A stretch of 64,000 nt of DNA from Micromonospora saelicesensis. Lineage in GTDB: Bacteria; Actinomycetota; Actinomycetes; Mycobacteriales; Micromonosporaceae. Below are positions 1 through 8,409 of this stretch, piece after piece. Numbering within the stretch: the first letter of the stretch is position 1; every line of letters starts with the position of its first letter. The position numbers and the translations under genes are program-made. Location: contig NZ_FMCR01000004.1 in NCBI RefSeq assembly GCF_900091575.1, positions 124,001 to 188,000 of the forward strand, written 5' to 3'. Below the pieces are notes generated by a model. The model saw only the letters and a program-made list of their open reading frames with translations, was not told the origin of the DNA and ran no database searches.

Positions 1-965
1 GCCTCCTCGCGAACGACCACCGGCGTCGGCGACGTGTCCAACAGGCCGGCGTCGTCGACGCGCGCGGTCAGCATCACCTCCGGGTGACGCCCCTGGGCCG
101 GCAGCCACAGCGTCGCGTACTCGGCCTGCATGAGCCCCCGGATCCGACCGAGGAGGACGTCAGCCAGGTTGCCGCTCTGTCCGTTGGCGGTCATCGCCTT
201 GGTGAGTTCGTACATGTCGCCGAGCGTCCGGTGCTGCCGGAAGAACTGCTCGTACGACCGGTAGACCTTTGCGAGCGCGACCCCGAGCACGACGATCAAC
301 ACGGCCGACCACCAGGTGCTGTCCACCGCGATCAGGACGATCAAGCCGACCACGAGGTTGACACCGTTGGCCAGCAGAGACGGCAACCCGCTGCGCAGCA
401 CACCCAGCGCGGCGTGCCGGCCGTGCATGATCGCGATCACCCCGGCCACGCCGGCGAGGGTCGACACCACGACGGTACCGACGGACGCGAAGAGCACGCC
501 CCACGTCCGCGGTCCGACGCCCACGACCGGTGGGAGCGCCAGCAACACGAGGCCGGCCAGCGATACGGCCGCAGCGGCGTTGGCGACGTTGAAGGCCAGT
601 TTTTCCACGCCGAAGCGGTACCGCAGGTGGGTTATCAGCGTGGAGAGGGTGTAAACCAGGACGACCATCAGCGGCGGAAGAAAGACGAACGCCGGCACCA
701 GCGGGATCTCGACGAGCCGCACGCCGAAGGACTGCCGCCCGATGACGAAGTTCAGCATCGGCAGGCCGGCGATCACCATCACGCCCAGCAGGACGGCGGC
801 GAGCCCCCAGGACCCGGAGGGGTGCGGCCGGTTCGGGGTCACCAGCCCGATCGTCATCGAGAAGACGACGGCCAGGAACATCAACGGGCCGGTGATGAAC
901 CATGCGTACTGGGCCGGGCGCCGAGGAGACCCCGAGCCACCCGACGCGGACCGGCGGCCAGTCAT
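1..965 (-). CDS. Membrane protein with GAF-like domain, N-terminal part of a signalling protein (cut by window edge)
   Basis: The frame is open from an ATG at 965 to the left edge, giving 321 residues of the N-terminus; the C-terminus lies outside. AAGGAG sits just upstream of the ATG and an in-frame TGA lies a few codons before it, which fixes the start. About seven or eight hydrophobic segments fill the first ~225 residues. A soluble part follows, with a linker (YRSYEQFFRQHRTLGDMYEL) and a GAF-like region (LADVLLGRIRGLMQAEYATL). In actinobacteria this layout usually precedes GGDEF/EAL cyclic-di-GMP domains, but those would lie beyond the window, so that function is inference. Moderately sure it is a membrane sensor. 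Confidence 0.75.
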   Translation of the reverse strand, partial: MTGRRSASGGSGSPRRPAQYAWFITGPLMFLAVVFSMTIGLVTPNRPHPSGSWGLAAVLLGVMVIAGLPMLNFVIGRQSFGVRLVEIPLVPAFVFLPPLMVVLVYTLSTLITHLRYRFGVEKLAFNVANAAAAVSLAGLVLLALPPVVGVGPRTWGVLFASVGTVVVSTLAGVAGVIAIMHGRHAALGVLRSGLPSLLANGVNLVVGLIVLIAVDSTWWSAVLIVVLGVALAKVYRSYEQFFRQHRTLGDMYELTKAMTANGQSGNLADVLLGRIRGLMQAEYATLWLPAQGRHPEVMLTARVDDAGLLDTSPTPVVVREE

Positions 966-1058
966 CCCACTCCTTACCGGTCACTGCTGCGAAGGACGCG
1001 CGGCCGGGAACGAAGCTGACGACACCGTCCGGTACGGCCCTGGTGTCACCTGCCTCGA

Positions 1059-1196
1059 CTAGTGCTGCGGCGCCGTCCAGACGTAGTCAAAAGCCTGGAA
1101 CTCCCCGAAACTCCCGGAAGCCCCGCCTGCCATTACAGCGAGAGCCAGTGCTGCGACCACCATGCCGACCCGCCGGGCCAGCCTTTGACCAGACAT
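1059..1196 (-). CDS. Small secreted peptide, 45 aa
   Basis: The ATG at 1196 is preceded by GAGGAG at good spacing. The product is a basic start (MSGQRLARRVG), one hydrophobic stretch (MVVAALALAVMAGG) and a short polar tail ending FDYVWTAPQH, so it reads as a signal peptide plus a mature peptide of roughly 20 residues. A longer in-frame reading to 1301 exists, but its extra part is Arg/Cys/His-rich and lacks an obvious ribosome site. I do not recognise the family. It lies head-to-tail behind nothing obvious and about 90 bp before the membrane sensor gene, possibly co-transcribed with it. Confidence 0.55.
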   Translation of the reverse strand: MSGQRLARRVGMVVAALALAVMAGGASGSFGEFQAFDYVWTAPQH

Positions 1197-1657
1197 CGTG
1201 TGCTCCTCATGGCAGGGGTGTCGGGAAGGCAAGATTCCACGATGGTGCCACACACGAGGCAGCCCGCAAAGCGGTCGGACGGCTGAGCAGCGCAGGCCCA
1301 TCCAGCCGGCCCGAACGCTTCAACGACGGAAGCCCTGCAAGGTCGTTGGCTCGTCCCAGGAGACGCGCAGATGATGCGTGTTCGAGTTATAGCCACAATT
1401 TGGATCTACGTCATGGATGCCGCTTCCAGTAACAAAGCCCGCCCCGAACGCAAAGCCGGCAGGCATGGGCGGCGCCGCGTCTTCCCGACCACCGAAACTC
1501 CCCCAGGACGATGGGCACCGGTTGGCCGGGTTCGCAACCGGTGACCAGTTGAACACAACAATCCTCTCGGATCCATAGGATCGGAGTCTCTCGATTATCA
1601 CCGCCGCAGACGGACGGTTCGAGACTCTGTAGCCTTCGCGACCGATCGGCGAGCCCC
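1197..1657. other. Stretch with no convincing gene
   Basis: About 460 bases between the small secreted peptide and the epoxide-hydrolase remnant. A 113-codon minus-strand frame (1320-1661) crosses it, but it begins inside the remnant, shows no recognisable motif and has no clear ribosome site. It is most likely degraded sequence plus the promoter of the secreted peptide. Confidence 0.4.
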
Positions 1658-1992
1658 ACACGGCTCGTCCCAGGCCGCGAAGTGGCCGCCGCGGCCGCGA
1701 AGTGGCCGCCGCGGCCGCGAAGTGGCCGCCGCGGCCGCGAAGTGGCCGCCGCGGTCAACCTCGTTGAGGTACGAGAGGCCGGGGTAGCCCCCTCGACCCA
1801 GCTCCGCGGAGCGGCCCAGACCTCGCCGGGGAACGTGGTGCAGCCGACCGGAACCGAGACCGGCGGCGGGTCCGACCGGCCGCCTGGGCCGCTGCCCGAA
1901 ATCGCCTGAAATCCGAGTGCCACCGGGCGGAGAGGTGCCGGCGCCGGTCAGCCAGTACACCCGTCACGGTGTCGACAAGGGACTCGTGAGTG
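1658..1992 (-). pseudogene. Epoxide-hydrolase C-terminal remnant, several frameshifts
   Basis: Reading the minus strand in three frames gives pieces of one alpha/beta-hydrolase (epoxide hydrolase) C-terminus in the right order: ESLVDTVT, then VYWLTGAGTS after a frame change near 1962, then VPVGCTTFPGEVWAAPRSWV in another frame, then GYPGLSYLNEVDRGGHFAA, and finally GGHFAAWDEP. The YWLTG, FP-E-WAAP-SWVE, YPGLSY and RGGHFAA-E-P elements are typical of the family; the His of GGHF is the catalytic His there. The gene has no N-terminus, so it is dead. The GGHFAA codons have been copied four times (tandem repeat at 1673-1754). Confidence 0.65.
1673..1754. repeat. 20-bp tandem repeat, four copies
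   Basis: Four head-to-tail copies of a 20-bp unit containing GCGAAGTGGCCGCCGCGG, with exact 20-bp period. On the minus strand the unit spells the GGHFAA codons of the epoxide-hydrolase remnant, so it is an expansion of a former coding segment. Three extra copies add 60 bp, which restores the frame after the array. Confidence 0.9.
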
Positions 1993-2145
1993 CGACCCGC
2001 CGATCGGTGCGCCATCGAGCAACGTTGCCGTTCGTGGGCAGGACGGCGAGGCGGTCGGCCATGTGACGGCACTCTGGCGGACCGACGGGATGCGCCTACC
2101 CTGTGCACAGGGTTCGCCCGGCAACGCTCCGAAGGGGGCCGTCCC

Positions 2146-3081
2146 ATGCCATCCATCCTCGGCGCAGCTCTCCTCGCGGCCGCTTTGACGGCCGCACCAA
2201 CCGCCGCCCCCGCGTCCGCCGCCGCCCTCGTGCCCAGCTACCGCATGGTGGAGCTCGGCACCCTCGGCGGCGACAGCAGCTTCGCCCTCGCCATGAACAA
2301 CCGCGGCGACGTGGTCGGCCGCGCCCAGGCCGCCGACGGCACCTACCGCGGATTCCTCTGGCGTCACGGCCGGATGACCGATCTCGGTGCCTTCACCCCG
2401 ACCGACGTCAACGACCGCGGCCAGGTCGTCGGCTACCCCGCCGACGGCTCCGGCGGGTACGTCTGGGACCACGGTGTGGTGCGGCCGCTGGGTCCGTCCG
2501 CCATACCCGTGGCGATCAACAACCGCGGCCAGGTTGTCGGCCGCACCGACGAAGGCCCCGTCCTGTGGACGAACGGCCGTGCCCGGTCCCTGCCTCTCAC
2601 CGAGGTGTCCGACATCAACGAGCACGGCCAGGTCTCAGGTGGGGTGTACCTCCCACCGGACGGCTTCCACGCCGTCCGGTGGCACAGCGGCCGGGTCACC
2701 GACCTCGGCGCCGGCCCCTTCAACCGCAGCAACACGTACGCCCTCAACGACCGCGGCTGGGTGATCGGCTGGCAGTTCTCGGCTGACCAGTTCCCGCGCG
2801 GCATCCTCTGGCGGCACACCCGCGCCCTGGACGTCGGCACTCTCGGCGGCAGCTCGACCGCACTGCGGGCGATCAACAACCGCGGCGAGATCCTGGCCAC
2901 CTCCCAGGCCGACGACGGAAGCTCCCGCCCGGCGCTGTGGCGACGCGGCGTCCTGCACGACCTCAGCGTCGCCGGGATCAGCATGTACGGCGAGGTCGTT
3001 GACCTCGATGACCGTGGCCGCATCGCCGCCTCGGTCCGCACGGCCTCGGGCGCCAGAGCGGTCGTCTACCACCCGCGCTGA
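2146..3081 (+). CDS. Secreted HAF-repeat protein, 311 aa
   Basis: The ATG at 2146 follows GAAGGGGG (2131-2138) and starts a clean signal peptide (MPSILGAALLAAALTAAP, cleavage probably after ASA near residue 26). The rest is built of repeats of about 40-50 residues with the pattern xINxRGxVVG...xxHAFLWxxG, for example INNRGQVVG, DINEHGQVSG, ALNDRGWVIGW and AINNRGEILA, alternating with LWRHGRMTDLG-type strands and LGTLGG motifs. These are HAF (probable extracellular) repeats, expected to form a beta-propeller-like fold. No catalytic residues are visible. A longer frame to 1990 would lose the signal peptide and is unlikely. Probably an exported binding or surface protein; substrate unknown. Confidence 0.8.
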   Translation: MPSILGAALLAAALTAAPTAAPASAAALVPSYRMVELGTLGGDSSFALAMNNRGDVVGRAQAADGTYRGFLWRHGRMTDLGAFTPTDVNDRGQVVGYPADGSGGYVWDHGVVRPLGPSAIPVAINNRGQVVGRTDEGPVLWTNGRARSLPLTEVSDINEHGQVSGGVYLPPDGFHAVRWHSGRVTDLGAGPFNRSNTYALNDRGWVIGWQFSADQFPRGILWRHTRALDVGTLGGSSTALRAINNRGEILATSQADDGSSRPALWRRGVLHDLSVAGISMYGEVVDLDDRGRIAASVRTASGARAVVYHPR

Positions 3082-3096
3082 CCGCCCTCCGCCTCA

Positions 3097-3128
3097 CCTC
3101 GTTGCAGGGTCGCCTCGTTGCAGGGTCG
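3097..3128. repeat. 16-bp perfect tandem duplication
   Basis: CCTCGTTGCAGGGTCG occurs twice back to back (3097-3112 and 3113-3128), just downstream of the HAF-repeat gene. Function unknown; it may be a small copy of a dispersed genomic repeat. Confidence 0.8.
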
Positions 3129-3288
3129 CTTTGATGGCCGGGGGGATCCGCGCTCGCCGGCACGGTGAAAGCGCCAAGAGCGAACTTCTTGAACGTCGTC
3201 TTGAATGATCATGGCCCGCGGGCTGCTCGCACAGGTCATCGCGCCTTGCGTGCAGTCGGCTACGGCGCACCCGACCGGACACGAAAAC

Positions 3289-3322
3289 GGCCCCTGATCA
3301 GCATCTCTGCTGGCCAGGGGCC
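3289..3322 (-). terminator. Rho-independent terminator of the displaced tRNA-Tyr 3' end
   Basis: GGCCCCTG (3289-3296) pairs with CAGGGGCC (3315-3322). On the minus strand the hairpin is followed by GTTTTCG, a short U-run. It sits 11 bp downstream of the tRNA 3' remnant and is presumably the original terminator of the tRNA gene before the element inserted. Confidence 0.75.
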
Positions 3323-3333
3323 GTGTCTGCACC

Positions 3334-3385
3334 TGGTGGCGGGTAGAGGATTCGAACCTCTGAAGCTTTCGCGACGGATTTACAG
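3334..3385 (-). repeat. attL: duplicated 3' half of tRNA-Tyr
   Basis: Identical to the last 52 bases of the intact tRNA-Tyr at 26141-26192, from the encoded CCA end through the T-arm, variable arm and anticodon (TAC on the plus strand at 3381-3383). Sequence diverges at 3386. It is the chromosomal end left behind when the element inserted. Confidence 0.9.
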
Positions 3386-3462
3386 GGCGTTCGTGATCTT
3401 GGCCGCGTCAGGCGTGCTGACCTGCTCCTTCTCATCCCGCCGCACCGTTGGAGGTGCTGGCC

Positions 3463-3479
3463 GCCCACCATCTGCCCAC
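3463..3479. repeat. Left copy of 17-bp repeat, candidate integrase arm site
   Basis: GCCCACCATCTGCCCAC here recurs exactly at 26027-26043. It lies 78 bp inside the left att core; the partner lies about 98 bp inside the right core, in the same orientation. Each copy itself contains two GCCCAC hexamers. Position and symmetry suggest integrase or Xis arm-type binding sites on attP. Confidence 0.55.
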
Positions 3480-3495
3480 GCGCAGAACGTCCAGA

Positions 3496-4452
3496 TCAGT
3501 AGTAGAGGAACCCGCGGATCACCGCGACGACCGCCAGCAGGATGGCAATCCCCCAGACAACGTTCCGTCCAGTCGAGCCGAAGATCAAATAGGCGATCTG
3601 CGCCAGCAAGAAGATCGAACTCAGCACCAGATCTAAGAGCAGCAGCACGAGGGTGAGCGCCAAGCGCAGCAGGAACCAGACAAACCCCAGGCCGCACCAC
3701 TTGTCGATTGTCGAGTCGTCGTATGCCCAGCGGGTGAACACGAAGGGCTTGTAGAGGGAGGAGTCCCAACCCCGGCTCCACTTCGCGCCGAGGCTGGACC
3801 AGTACGAGTCCCCACCTTCCTTCACGTTCGCTTGATTCACACGCTTGAACTGGATCTTCTTGACGGCTCCGCCGGTGACGTCGATCAAGACCTGGCCATC
3901 CTTGACCTGGATGGTGGTCGTTCCGTTCACGACCACGGTCAACTGGTCGCGTCCGGTCTGGACCTTGAACACCCTGTCAAACCCGGTGGCACCCTTCTTG
4001 GTGTCACGAAGCAGGACGTAGATCGTGCTTCCATCTCGGGGTGGGAGGGAGTACTCCGCTCCGATCGAGAACTCGCCGATCGGGGTGACAATGCTCGTCT
4101 CACCCTCAACCGCAACGCCATCCGGACCGACTGTCAGAGCCACCGGCAGCAGCGCAGGCTTGTATTTGACCTTGCCCTTACCCTCCCCCTCCGGGTCGCA
4201 ACCAGCGAGTACCAGCGCCAGAAGCAGAGGGATGAGCGTCAACCATATGGCGCCGTCTCGATATCGCCGTACTGGTGCAAGGGTCGGGGCGCCCGCCGTT
4301 GCCACCCCCCGACCGCAGGCAGAATGCACCTTCACTGTGTACCGCCCGCCTGACCTGCGACTCTCGACGCTGAGCCAGCTACACATAGTCGCCACATGAT
4401 TACGAGTGTCCCCGACCTGGTCAAGCCGCTCTCGATCGACGATGCACCGCAC
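3496..4452 (-). CDS. Putative membrane lipoprotein at the element's left end, up to 318 aa
   Basis: The frame follows the integrase stop after only 3 nt (GTG at 4452), so it may be the last gene of the integrase operon. The true start is uncertain: a lipoprotein-type signal (IWLTLIPLLLALVLAGC, lipobox Cys at residue 85 of the long reading) argues for an internal GTG near 4335 or 4305. After the Cys comes a Gly/Lys-rich linker and a beta-rich outer domain of about 130 residues. The C-terminus has two long hydrophobic segments (LLRLALTLVLLLLDLVLSSI and VVWGIAILLAVVAVI). I do not recognise a family. It could be a surface-exclusion or entry-exclusion type protein, but that is guesswork based only on position. 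Confidence 0.6.
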   Translation of the reverse strand: MRCIVDRERLDQVGDTRNHVATMCSWLSVESRRSGGRYTVKVHSACGRGVATAGAPTLAPVRRYRDGAIWLTLIPLLLALVLAGCDPEGEGKGKVKYKPALLPVALTVGPDGVAVEGETSIVTPIGEFSIGAEYSLPPRDGSTIYVLLRDTKKGATGFDRVFKVQTGRDQLTVVVNGTTTIQVKDGQVLIDVTGGAVKKIQFKRVNQANVKEGGDSYWSSLGAKWSRGWDSSLYKPFVFTRWAYDDSTIDKWCGLGFVWFLLRLALTLVLLLLDLVLSSIFLLAQIAYLIFGSTGRNVVWGIAILLAVVAVIRGFLYY

Positions 4453-4455
4453 TCT

Positions 4456-5937
4456 CTATTGATCCCGAATCCCACCTCTGCCGGGTCGAACCGCCGGCGC
4501 ATCTGAGAGCGCATCGCTGATCTTGTCGTTCATGGTGTCGTCGCCGCCGTCGATGCAGTTGGCGTAGACGCGGAGCAGGACGGCGACGCCGTGGCCCAGG
4601 CGCCGGGCAACCTCGGTCGGTGGGACGCCGGCATTCAGCCAAAGCGAGGCCGCCGCGTGCCGCAGGTCGTAGGGCCGGCGGACAAGCGGCGAGGCAACCT
4701 GCGCTTCGGTCAGCGCCTTCTCCCGGGCGAGCTTCCACCACCGGTCGTAGACCGACTCGGAAAGCGGCCCACCATGCAGACCCCGGAAGAACCGACCGTC
4801 CGGGCCGACCCCGTGATTCTCGACGTGCGTGCACAGCAGCTCGACCAGCCGCGGCGGGATCGGGACCGTCCGAGTCTCAGCCCTCCCCCTGTGCTTGAGT
4901 CCGCGCCGCTCGTGGGAGCCGCCATCATCAGTCCAGTGCGACCCGGCGCGCGGTGAGGTGCAGGCGAGCACCAGGCGGCCCCAGCGGTATTCGATCTTCT
5001 CGTGGTCGCAGGACCGGGAAGGCTTGACCGCCGCCAGGTCGTCGAAGTCGGCCCCGCAGTCGGCGCACCGGCCGGCGAGGTCGCAGTCCTCCCGCCGTAG
5101 GTCCGCGGCTTCCGAGGGACGCATCCCCGCGTAGTAGAGACAGCCGAAGAACGCGGTGACCTTGTCGGCTCGTTTGCCGAGAGATTTCACCGCCTCCAGC
5201 AACGTGGCGACCTGGGCCGGGCTCGCCACCACCCGCCGATCGATGGACTGCGCAACCTCGGGAGCGGTCCACTGAACCCGGTCGACCGGGTTGGAGGCGA
5301 TCAGCTCCAGCTCGACGGCGTACCCGAGCACGTTGTAGAAGGTGGCCCGCTTCCGCTGGACGGTGGAGGCCGCCGCAGGCTTGCCGTCGAGGCGTACGCA
5401 CAGGCTGTCGAGGACGCGGCGGACCATCGCGGGCGAGTCCAGCTCGACGACCGGGAGCGAAGCCGTTTCCAGCCAGGCGAGCGCCGCCGCGTGCTCGGCC
5501 GGGATCTCGTCGGACCAGCGGCGGGGGTTGAGCCCGTAGAGGTACAGCGCCTCGCGGAGCAGAGCGTCAGTGGGTCGGCCCCGCTTTGTCGGCCGGGTCA
5601 GGGTCACCGTGATGGAGGTCAGCGCTTCGACGATCGAGCGCCGGGTCTTGGCCGCCGCCCGGGGCCACTTCATCTCGACGTACGCCCGGCTGTGCCCGTA
5701 CCAGGTGGTGGGGTTCTTGGTTCTGGCCTCGGAGACCGGGCGGCCGGTGGCCGGGTCGAAGGGCTCCCCCGCGTTGGCCGCCTGGACCAGCTCGGCGCGG
5801 AACGAGTGCGCCAGGGCTTTGGTACGGAACATGTCCTCGAAACGCTGTCCACTCACCGCCCACCGAACCCGCCACGGCCGAGCCTTCCGGTCCGCGCGCT
5901 TGGCGATCTCCCAGATCTGGACCTCGTAGCTCTTCAT
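4456..5937 (-). CDS. int: Tyrosine recombinase (site-specific integrase), 493 aa
   Basis: Catalyses integration and excision of the element at tRNA-Tyr. The ATG at 5937 overlaps the xis stop by 4 bp (ATGA), which is why I prefer it to a GTG ten codons upstream. Catalytic residues in this numbering: Arg273 (GMRPSEAADL), the box-II Arg426 (YDLRHAA, with Tyr where His is usual), His449 (RLGHG) and the nucleophile Tyr458 (RVYAN). The N-terminal half is an Arg/Lys-rich arm-binding and SAM-like core-binding region. Unusual is a Cys-rich insertion after the first Arg (CADCGADF ... SCDHE, roughly residues 291-312), which could bind zinc. It sits next to attL as in other AICEs and is co-translated with xis and rep. 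Confidence 0.93.
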   Translation of the reverse strand: MKSYEVQIWEIAKRADRKARPWRVRWAVSGQRFEDMFRTKALAHSFRAELVQAANAGEPFDPATGRPVSEARTKNPTTWYGHSRAYVEMKWPRAAAKTRRSIVEALTSITVTLTRPTKRGRPTDALLREALYLYGLNPRRWSDEIPAEHAAALAWLETASLPVVELDSPAMVRRVLDSLCVRLDGKPAAASTVQRKRATFYNVLGYAVELELIASNPVDRVQWTAPEVAQSIDRRVVASPAQVATLLEAVKSLGKRADKVTAFFGCLYYAGMRPSEAADLRREDCDLAGRCADCGADFDDLAAVKPSRSCDHEKIEYRWGRLVLACTSPRAGSHWTDDGGSHERRGLKHRGRAETRTVPIPPRLVELLCTHVENHGVGPDGRFFRGLHGGPLSESVYDRWWKLAREKALTEAQVASPLVRRPYDLRHAAASLWLNAGVPPTEVARRLGHGVAVLLRVYANCIDGGDDTMNDKISDALSDAPAVRPGRGGIRDQ

Positions 5938-6119
5938 GCGGCGTCTTGCTCTAGGTCGCCGAGCCACCGACCGAGCGCCGACCGGCGGACCCGCAGCTGC
6001 CCGTTCGGGAGCTTGATCACCCGTGGTCCCTTGCCGGTCTGCCGCCAGTAGAACCAGGTCGAGCGCGGTACGCGCAGCTCGGCGAGCACTTCCGGCACGG
6101 TCAACAACTCCTCGTTCAC
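5934..6119 (-). CDS. xis: Excisionase, MerR/helix-turn-helix type, 61 aa
   Basis: A small DNA-binding protein directing excision with the integrase. The sequence shows the HTH_17-type pattern LLTVPEVLAELRVPRSTWFY followed by WRQTGKGPRVIKLPNGQLRV, a winged-helix excisionase core. Its GTG start at 6119 overlaps the rep stop (GTGA) and its stop overlaps int, so rep, xis and int are translationally coupled. Length is normal for AICE Xis proteins. Confidence 0.9.
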   Translation of the reverse strand: MNEELLTVPEVLAELRVPRSTWFYWRQTGKGPRVIKLPNGQLRVRRSALGRWLGDLEQDAA

Positions 6120-7870
6120 TGCGTTTCCTCCCCGTCGTGCTGTGCGCTGTGCCGAGTTGCCGAAAGTTCTGAAGACCCCTGCGCCGCCCGGTCCTTGGCG
6201 GCGAGCAGCTCGGAGCGCCAGCGGGCGCGCTCGCTGATCGATCGCATGAGCCGGTGGGTCATCGGGCCGACGTCCGGGTCATCGGGCCGGGCCAACTCCC
6301 AGGCGTGCCGGACCCGTTCGGTGGTGGCGCCCTGGTCGTCCACGAGCTGCGTGCCGTCGGTGGTGACGCCGAGCAGTGCCCGGACCCAGGCCCGCGCGTC
6401 GTGCTTGTGGTCGGCGAGGGTCTTGCCGGACCAGTCGCGGGAGATGAGGATGCGCCGGCCGCCGATGCCGAGGGTGTCGCGCTGGTGGACCTTGCCCTTG
6501 CAGCGGCCGGGCTTGAGCTTGGCGTGTGCCTTCTTGGGCTGGACGCCGTAGAGCAGCCAGTTGGCGCACCGGTCGGTGCAGGGGGTCAGCTGGAGTTGCT
6601 GCCAGAGCCGGTCGAGGTGCTTGCGTTGCCGGTCGGTGGTTGCCTTGTGGCAGTCGCCGGTGTGCTTGGTGATGTATTTGGTGACGTACCGGATGGTCCG
6701 TTCGGCGTCCTCGGTGCCGGGCATGACGCCGCGGGCGTCGACCTGGGCGCCGAACCGGACGACGTGCACCGGTTCCAAGTCCGGGTCGTCGTCGATGGCG
6801 TCGAGGGCTTCCGTCCAAGTGGTCAGCGGCTCGCGGGAGTCGGGGTCGACCCATGTCGCCGCCTGCTCGTCCCAAACCGGGAGCCGGTCGAGGCTGTAGC
6901 GCTGGACGTCGACCGAGGGCCACCACACCTGGTGGTAGGTGGCCGCCGCCACGGTGCGGAGCACGTCGCGAGGGATGGTGCCCCGGATGGCGAAGTGCGC
7001 GTGTGGGGCGAGGCGACGTTGCGGCTCGACGCAGCCGGCGTACTGGACGTTCCAGCCCTCGCACCGACGGAGGTTCTGCCAGAACCGGTCGAGCAGCCGG
7101 GGGAAGTGCACGGCGTCCCAGGCTGCGCGGCGGTAGTCGTACCGGTTCGGGTTGACGGGGGCGCCGTCGGGGCGGACCGGGCCGTACGAGTCGAGGGTGA
7201 GGGTGAGCCACATCGACGGTTGGTAGGTGGAGCCGTCCGGGGCGGTGTAGGTCTTGCCGACGGTGCGCCGTTCGACCTTGCGCCGAGGCAGTTCGGGGGC
7301 ATCCTGGCGCCGCTTGGTGGAGCGCTTGCGCCGTGGGCCGGGCTCATCGTCCTGGTCCTCGTCGTCGCTGGCGTGAGGTGGTCCGACGCGCCCGCGCAGG
7401 CCCTCAGCGGCGATGGCTTCCTCTACCTCGCGGATTGCCTCGTCGAGGTCGGTCACCTGGTCCCACTGCGCGGCGCGTACGGCCTCGTCTCGAGAGAACT
7501 CCAGGTGCGCGCGGAACAGGATCAGGGACTTCTGTGCCTCGGTTGCGGGTTCCGGGCCGGGTAGTGGTTCGTCGTCGCGGTGCCAGCCCTCGCGGATCTG
7601 CGCTTGCCGTAGCCGGCGGTTCTTCTTGGCGCACGGCGGACACTTGTCCTCGCGGGTCGCGCCGCAGGGCAGGTCGATGACTTCGGTCAGGCCGCTGTCG
7701 AGGTCGGTGCGGCGCATGGCGAGCGGGCGGACGCAGACGCCGTACTCGATGGCGATGTCCTTGAGCTCGTCGATCGAACGGGGCAGCGCCATGCGGGCCG
7801 CCCGCGACCCCGGCCGAGGAGCAACCGGGGTCGGGGCAGGTTCGAGACCGGGCAGGGTCGGAGCCGTCAT
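6116..7870 (-). CDS. rep: Replication initiator of RepSA type (HUH nickase), 584 aa
   Basis: Initiates rolling-circle replication of the excised element. The start ATG at 7870 overlaps the upstream stop by 4 bp; a longer frame to 7999 overlaps the preceding gene and looks like a shadow. An N-terminal Cys cluster (CGATREDKCPPCAKKNRRLR) is followed by an acidic/basic linker and the catalytic part with PSMWLTLTLDSYGPV (motif I) and PHAHFAIRG (the HUH motif, H-x-H here). The presumed catalytic Tyr lies in IRYVTKYITKH. These are the features of RepSA from pSAM2. Lies directly upstream of xis-int and downstream of the SpdB-like gene. Confidence 0.9.
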   Translation of the reverse strand: MTAPTLPGLEPAPTPVAPRPGSRAARMALPRSIDELKDIAIEYGVCVRPLAMRRTDLDSGLTEVIDLPCGATREDKCPPCAKKNRRLRQAQIREGWHRDDEPLPGPEPATEAQKSLILFRAHLEFSRDEAVRAAQWDQVTDLDEAIREVEEAIAAEGLRGRVGPPHASDDEDQDDEPGPRRKRSTKRRQDAPELPRRKVERRTVGKTYTAPDGSTYQPSMWLTLTLDSYGPVRPDGAPVNPNRYDYRRAAWDAVHFPRLLDRFWQNLRRCEGWNVQYAGCVEPQRRLAPHAHFAIRGTIPRDVLRTVAAATYHQVWWPSVDVQRYSLDRLPVWDEQAATWVDPDSREPLTTWTEALDAIDDDPDLEPVHVVRFGAQVDARGVMPGTEDAERTIRYVTKYITKHTGDCHKATTDRQRKHLDRLWQQLQLTPCTDRCANWLLYGVQPKKAHAKLKPGRCKGKVHQRDTLGIGGRRILISRDWSGKTLADHKHDARAWVRALLGVTTDGTQLVDDQGATTERVRHAWELARPDDPDVGPMTHRLMRSISERARWRSELLAAKDRAAQGSSELSATRHSAQHDGEETQ

Positions 7871-8409
7871 CGGATGATCCCGACGACCTGGGGCCGGTTG
7901 GACTGGACAACGCCGACCGGAGGCAGCACCGCGGCTGATGCCGGCGGCATCACCGGAGCCGGCGGCGTGGGTTCGACAGGCTGCGGCTCGTCGTACCAAT
8001 CGTCCTGCGGCTGATTGGGCTCGGGTGCCGGCGGGGCGGCGGGGGTGCTGGATAGGACGACCTTGACCAGGGCGAGGAAGGCCAGCGACGGGACTGCTGC
8101 GACGATCCAGCCCCAGACGGACGGTTCGGCTTCGGCGACCTGGGCTGCGAGGGAGAGCAGCGCGAACGCGACCAGGAGCACGCCGACCAGGCCGACGGGT
8201 CGACCATCGCGGCGGCGGGCACGGATCTCCAGGCCGAGGTAGATCGCCATCAGCTCGACCGCCACGGCGTTGGCCCAGCCGATCCAGTCGGGCTGCCCGT
8301 GGGCAACGGTCAGGTCGTGGACGTGGGTGAAGGCGGCGGCACCGGCCATGGTGCCGATGGCGAGCAGGATCAGCACCCGTACACCGGACTCGGCGCGTTC
8401 GCGGATCAT
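7867..8409 (-). CDS. DUF2637 / SpdB-like membrane protein, 180 aa
   Basis: Four hydrophobic segments occupy residues 1-125 (VLILLAIGTMAGAAAFTHV, WANAVAVELMAIYLGLEI, GLVGVLLVAFALLSLAAQV, WIVAAVPSLAFLALVKVVL), followed by a Pro-rich tail (PQPVEPTPPAPVMPPASA). This is the layout of the DUF2637 family common in AICEs and actinobacterial plasmids, where such proteins are linked to plasmid spread within mycelium (Spd). The ATG at 8409 overlaps the upstream stop (ATGA), so the longer reading to 8691 is rejected. It is part of the 10.5-4.5 kb operon. Confidence 0.8.
   Translation of the reverse strand: MIRERAESGVRVLILLAIGTMAGAAAFTHVHDLTVAHGQPDWIGWANAVAVELMAIYLGLEIRARRRDGRPVGLVGVLLVAFALLSLAAQVAEAEPSVWGWIVAAVPSLAFLALVKVVLSSTPAAPPAPEPNQPQDDWYDEPQPVEPTPPAPVMPPASAAVLPPVGVVQSNRPQVVGIIR

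Noticed and set aside
1320..1661. 113-codon minus-strand frame
   Set aside because: Starts inside the epoxide-hydrolase remnant, no motif, no ribosome site; judged non-coding.
1673..1754. Possible CRISPR array
   Set aside because: Units are 20 bp without spacers; it is a simple tandem expansion. No Cas genes are in the window.
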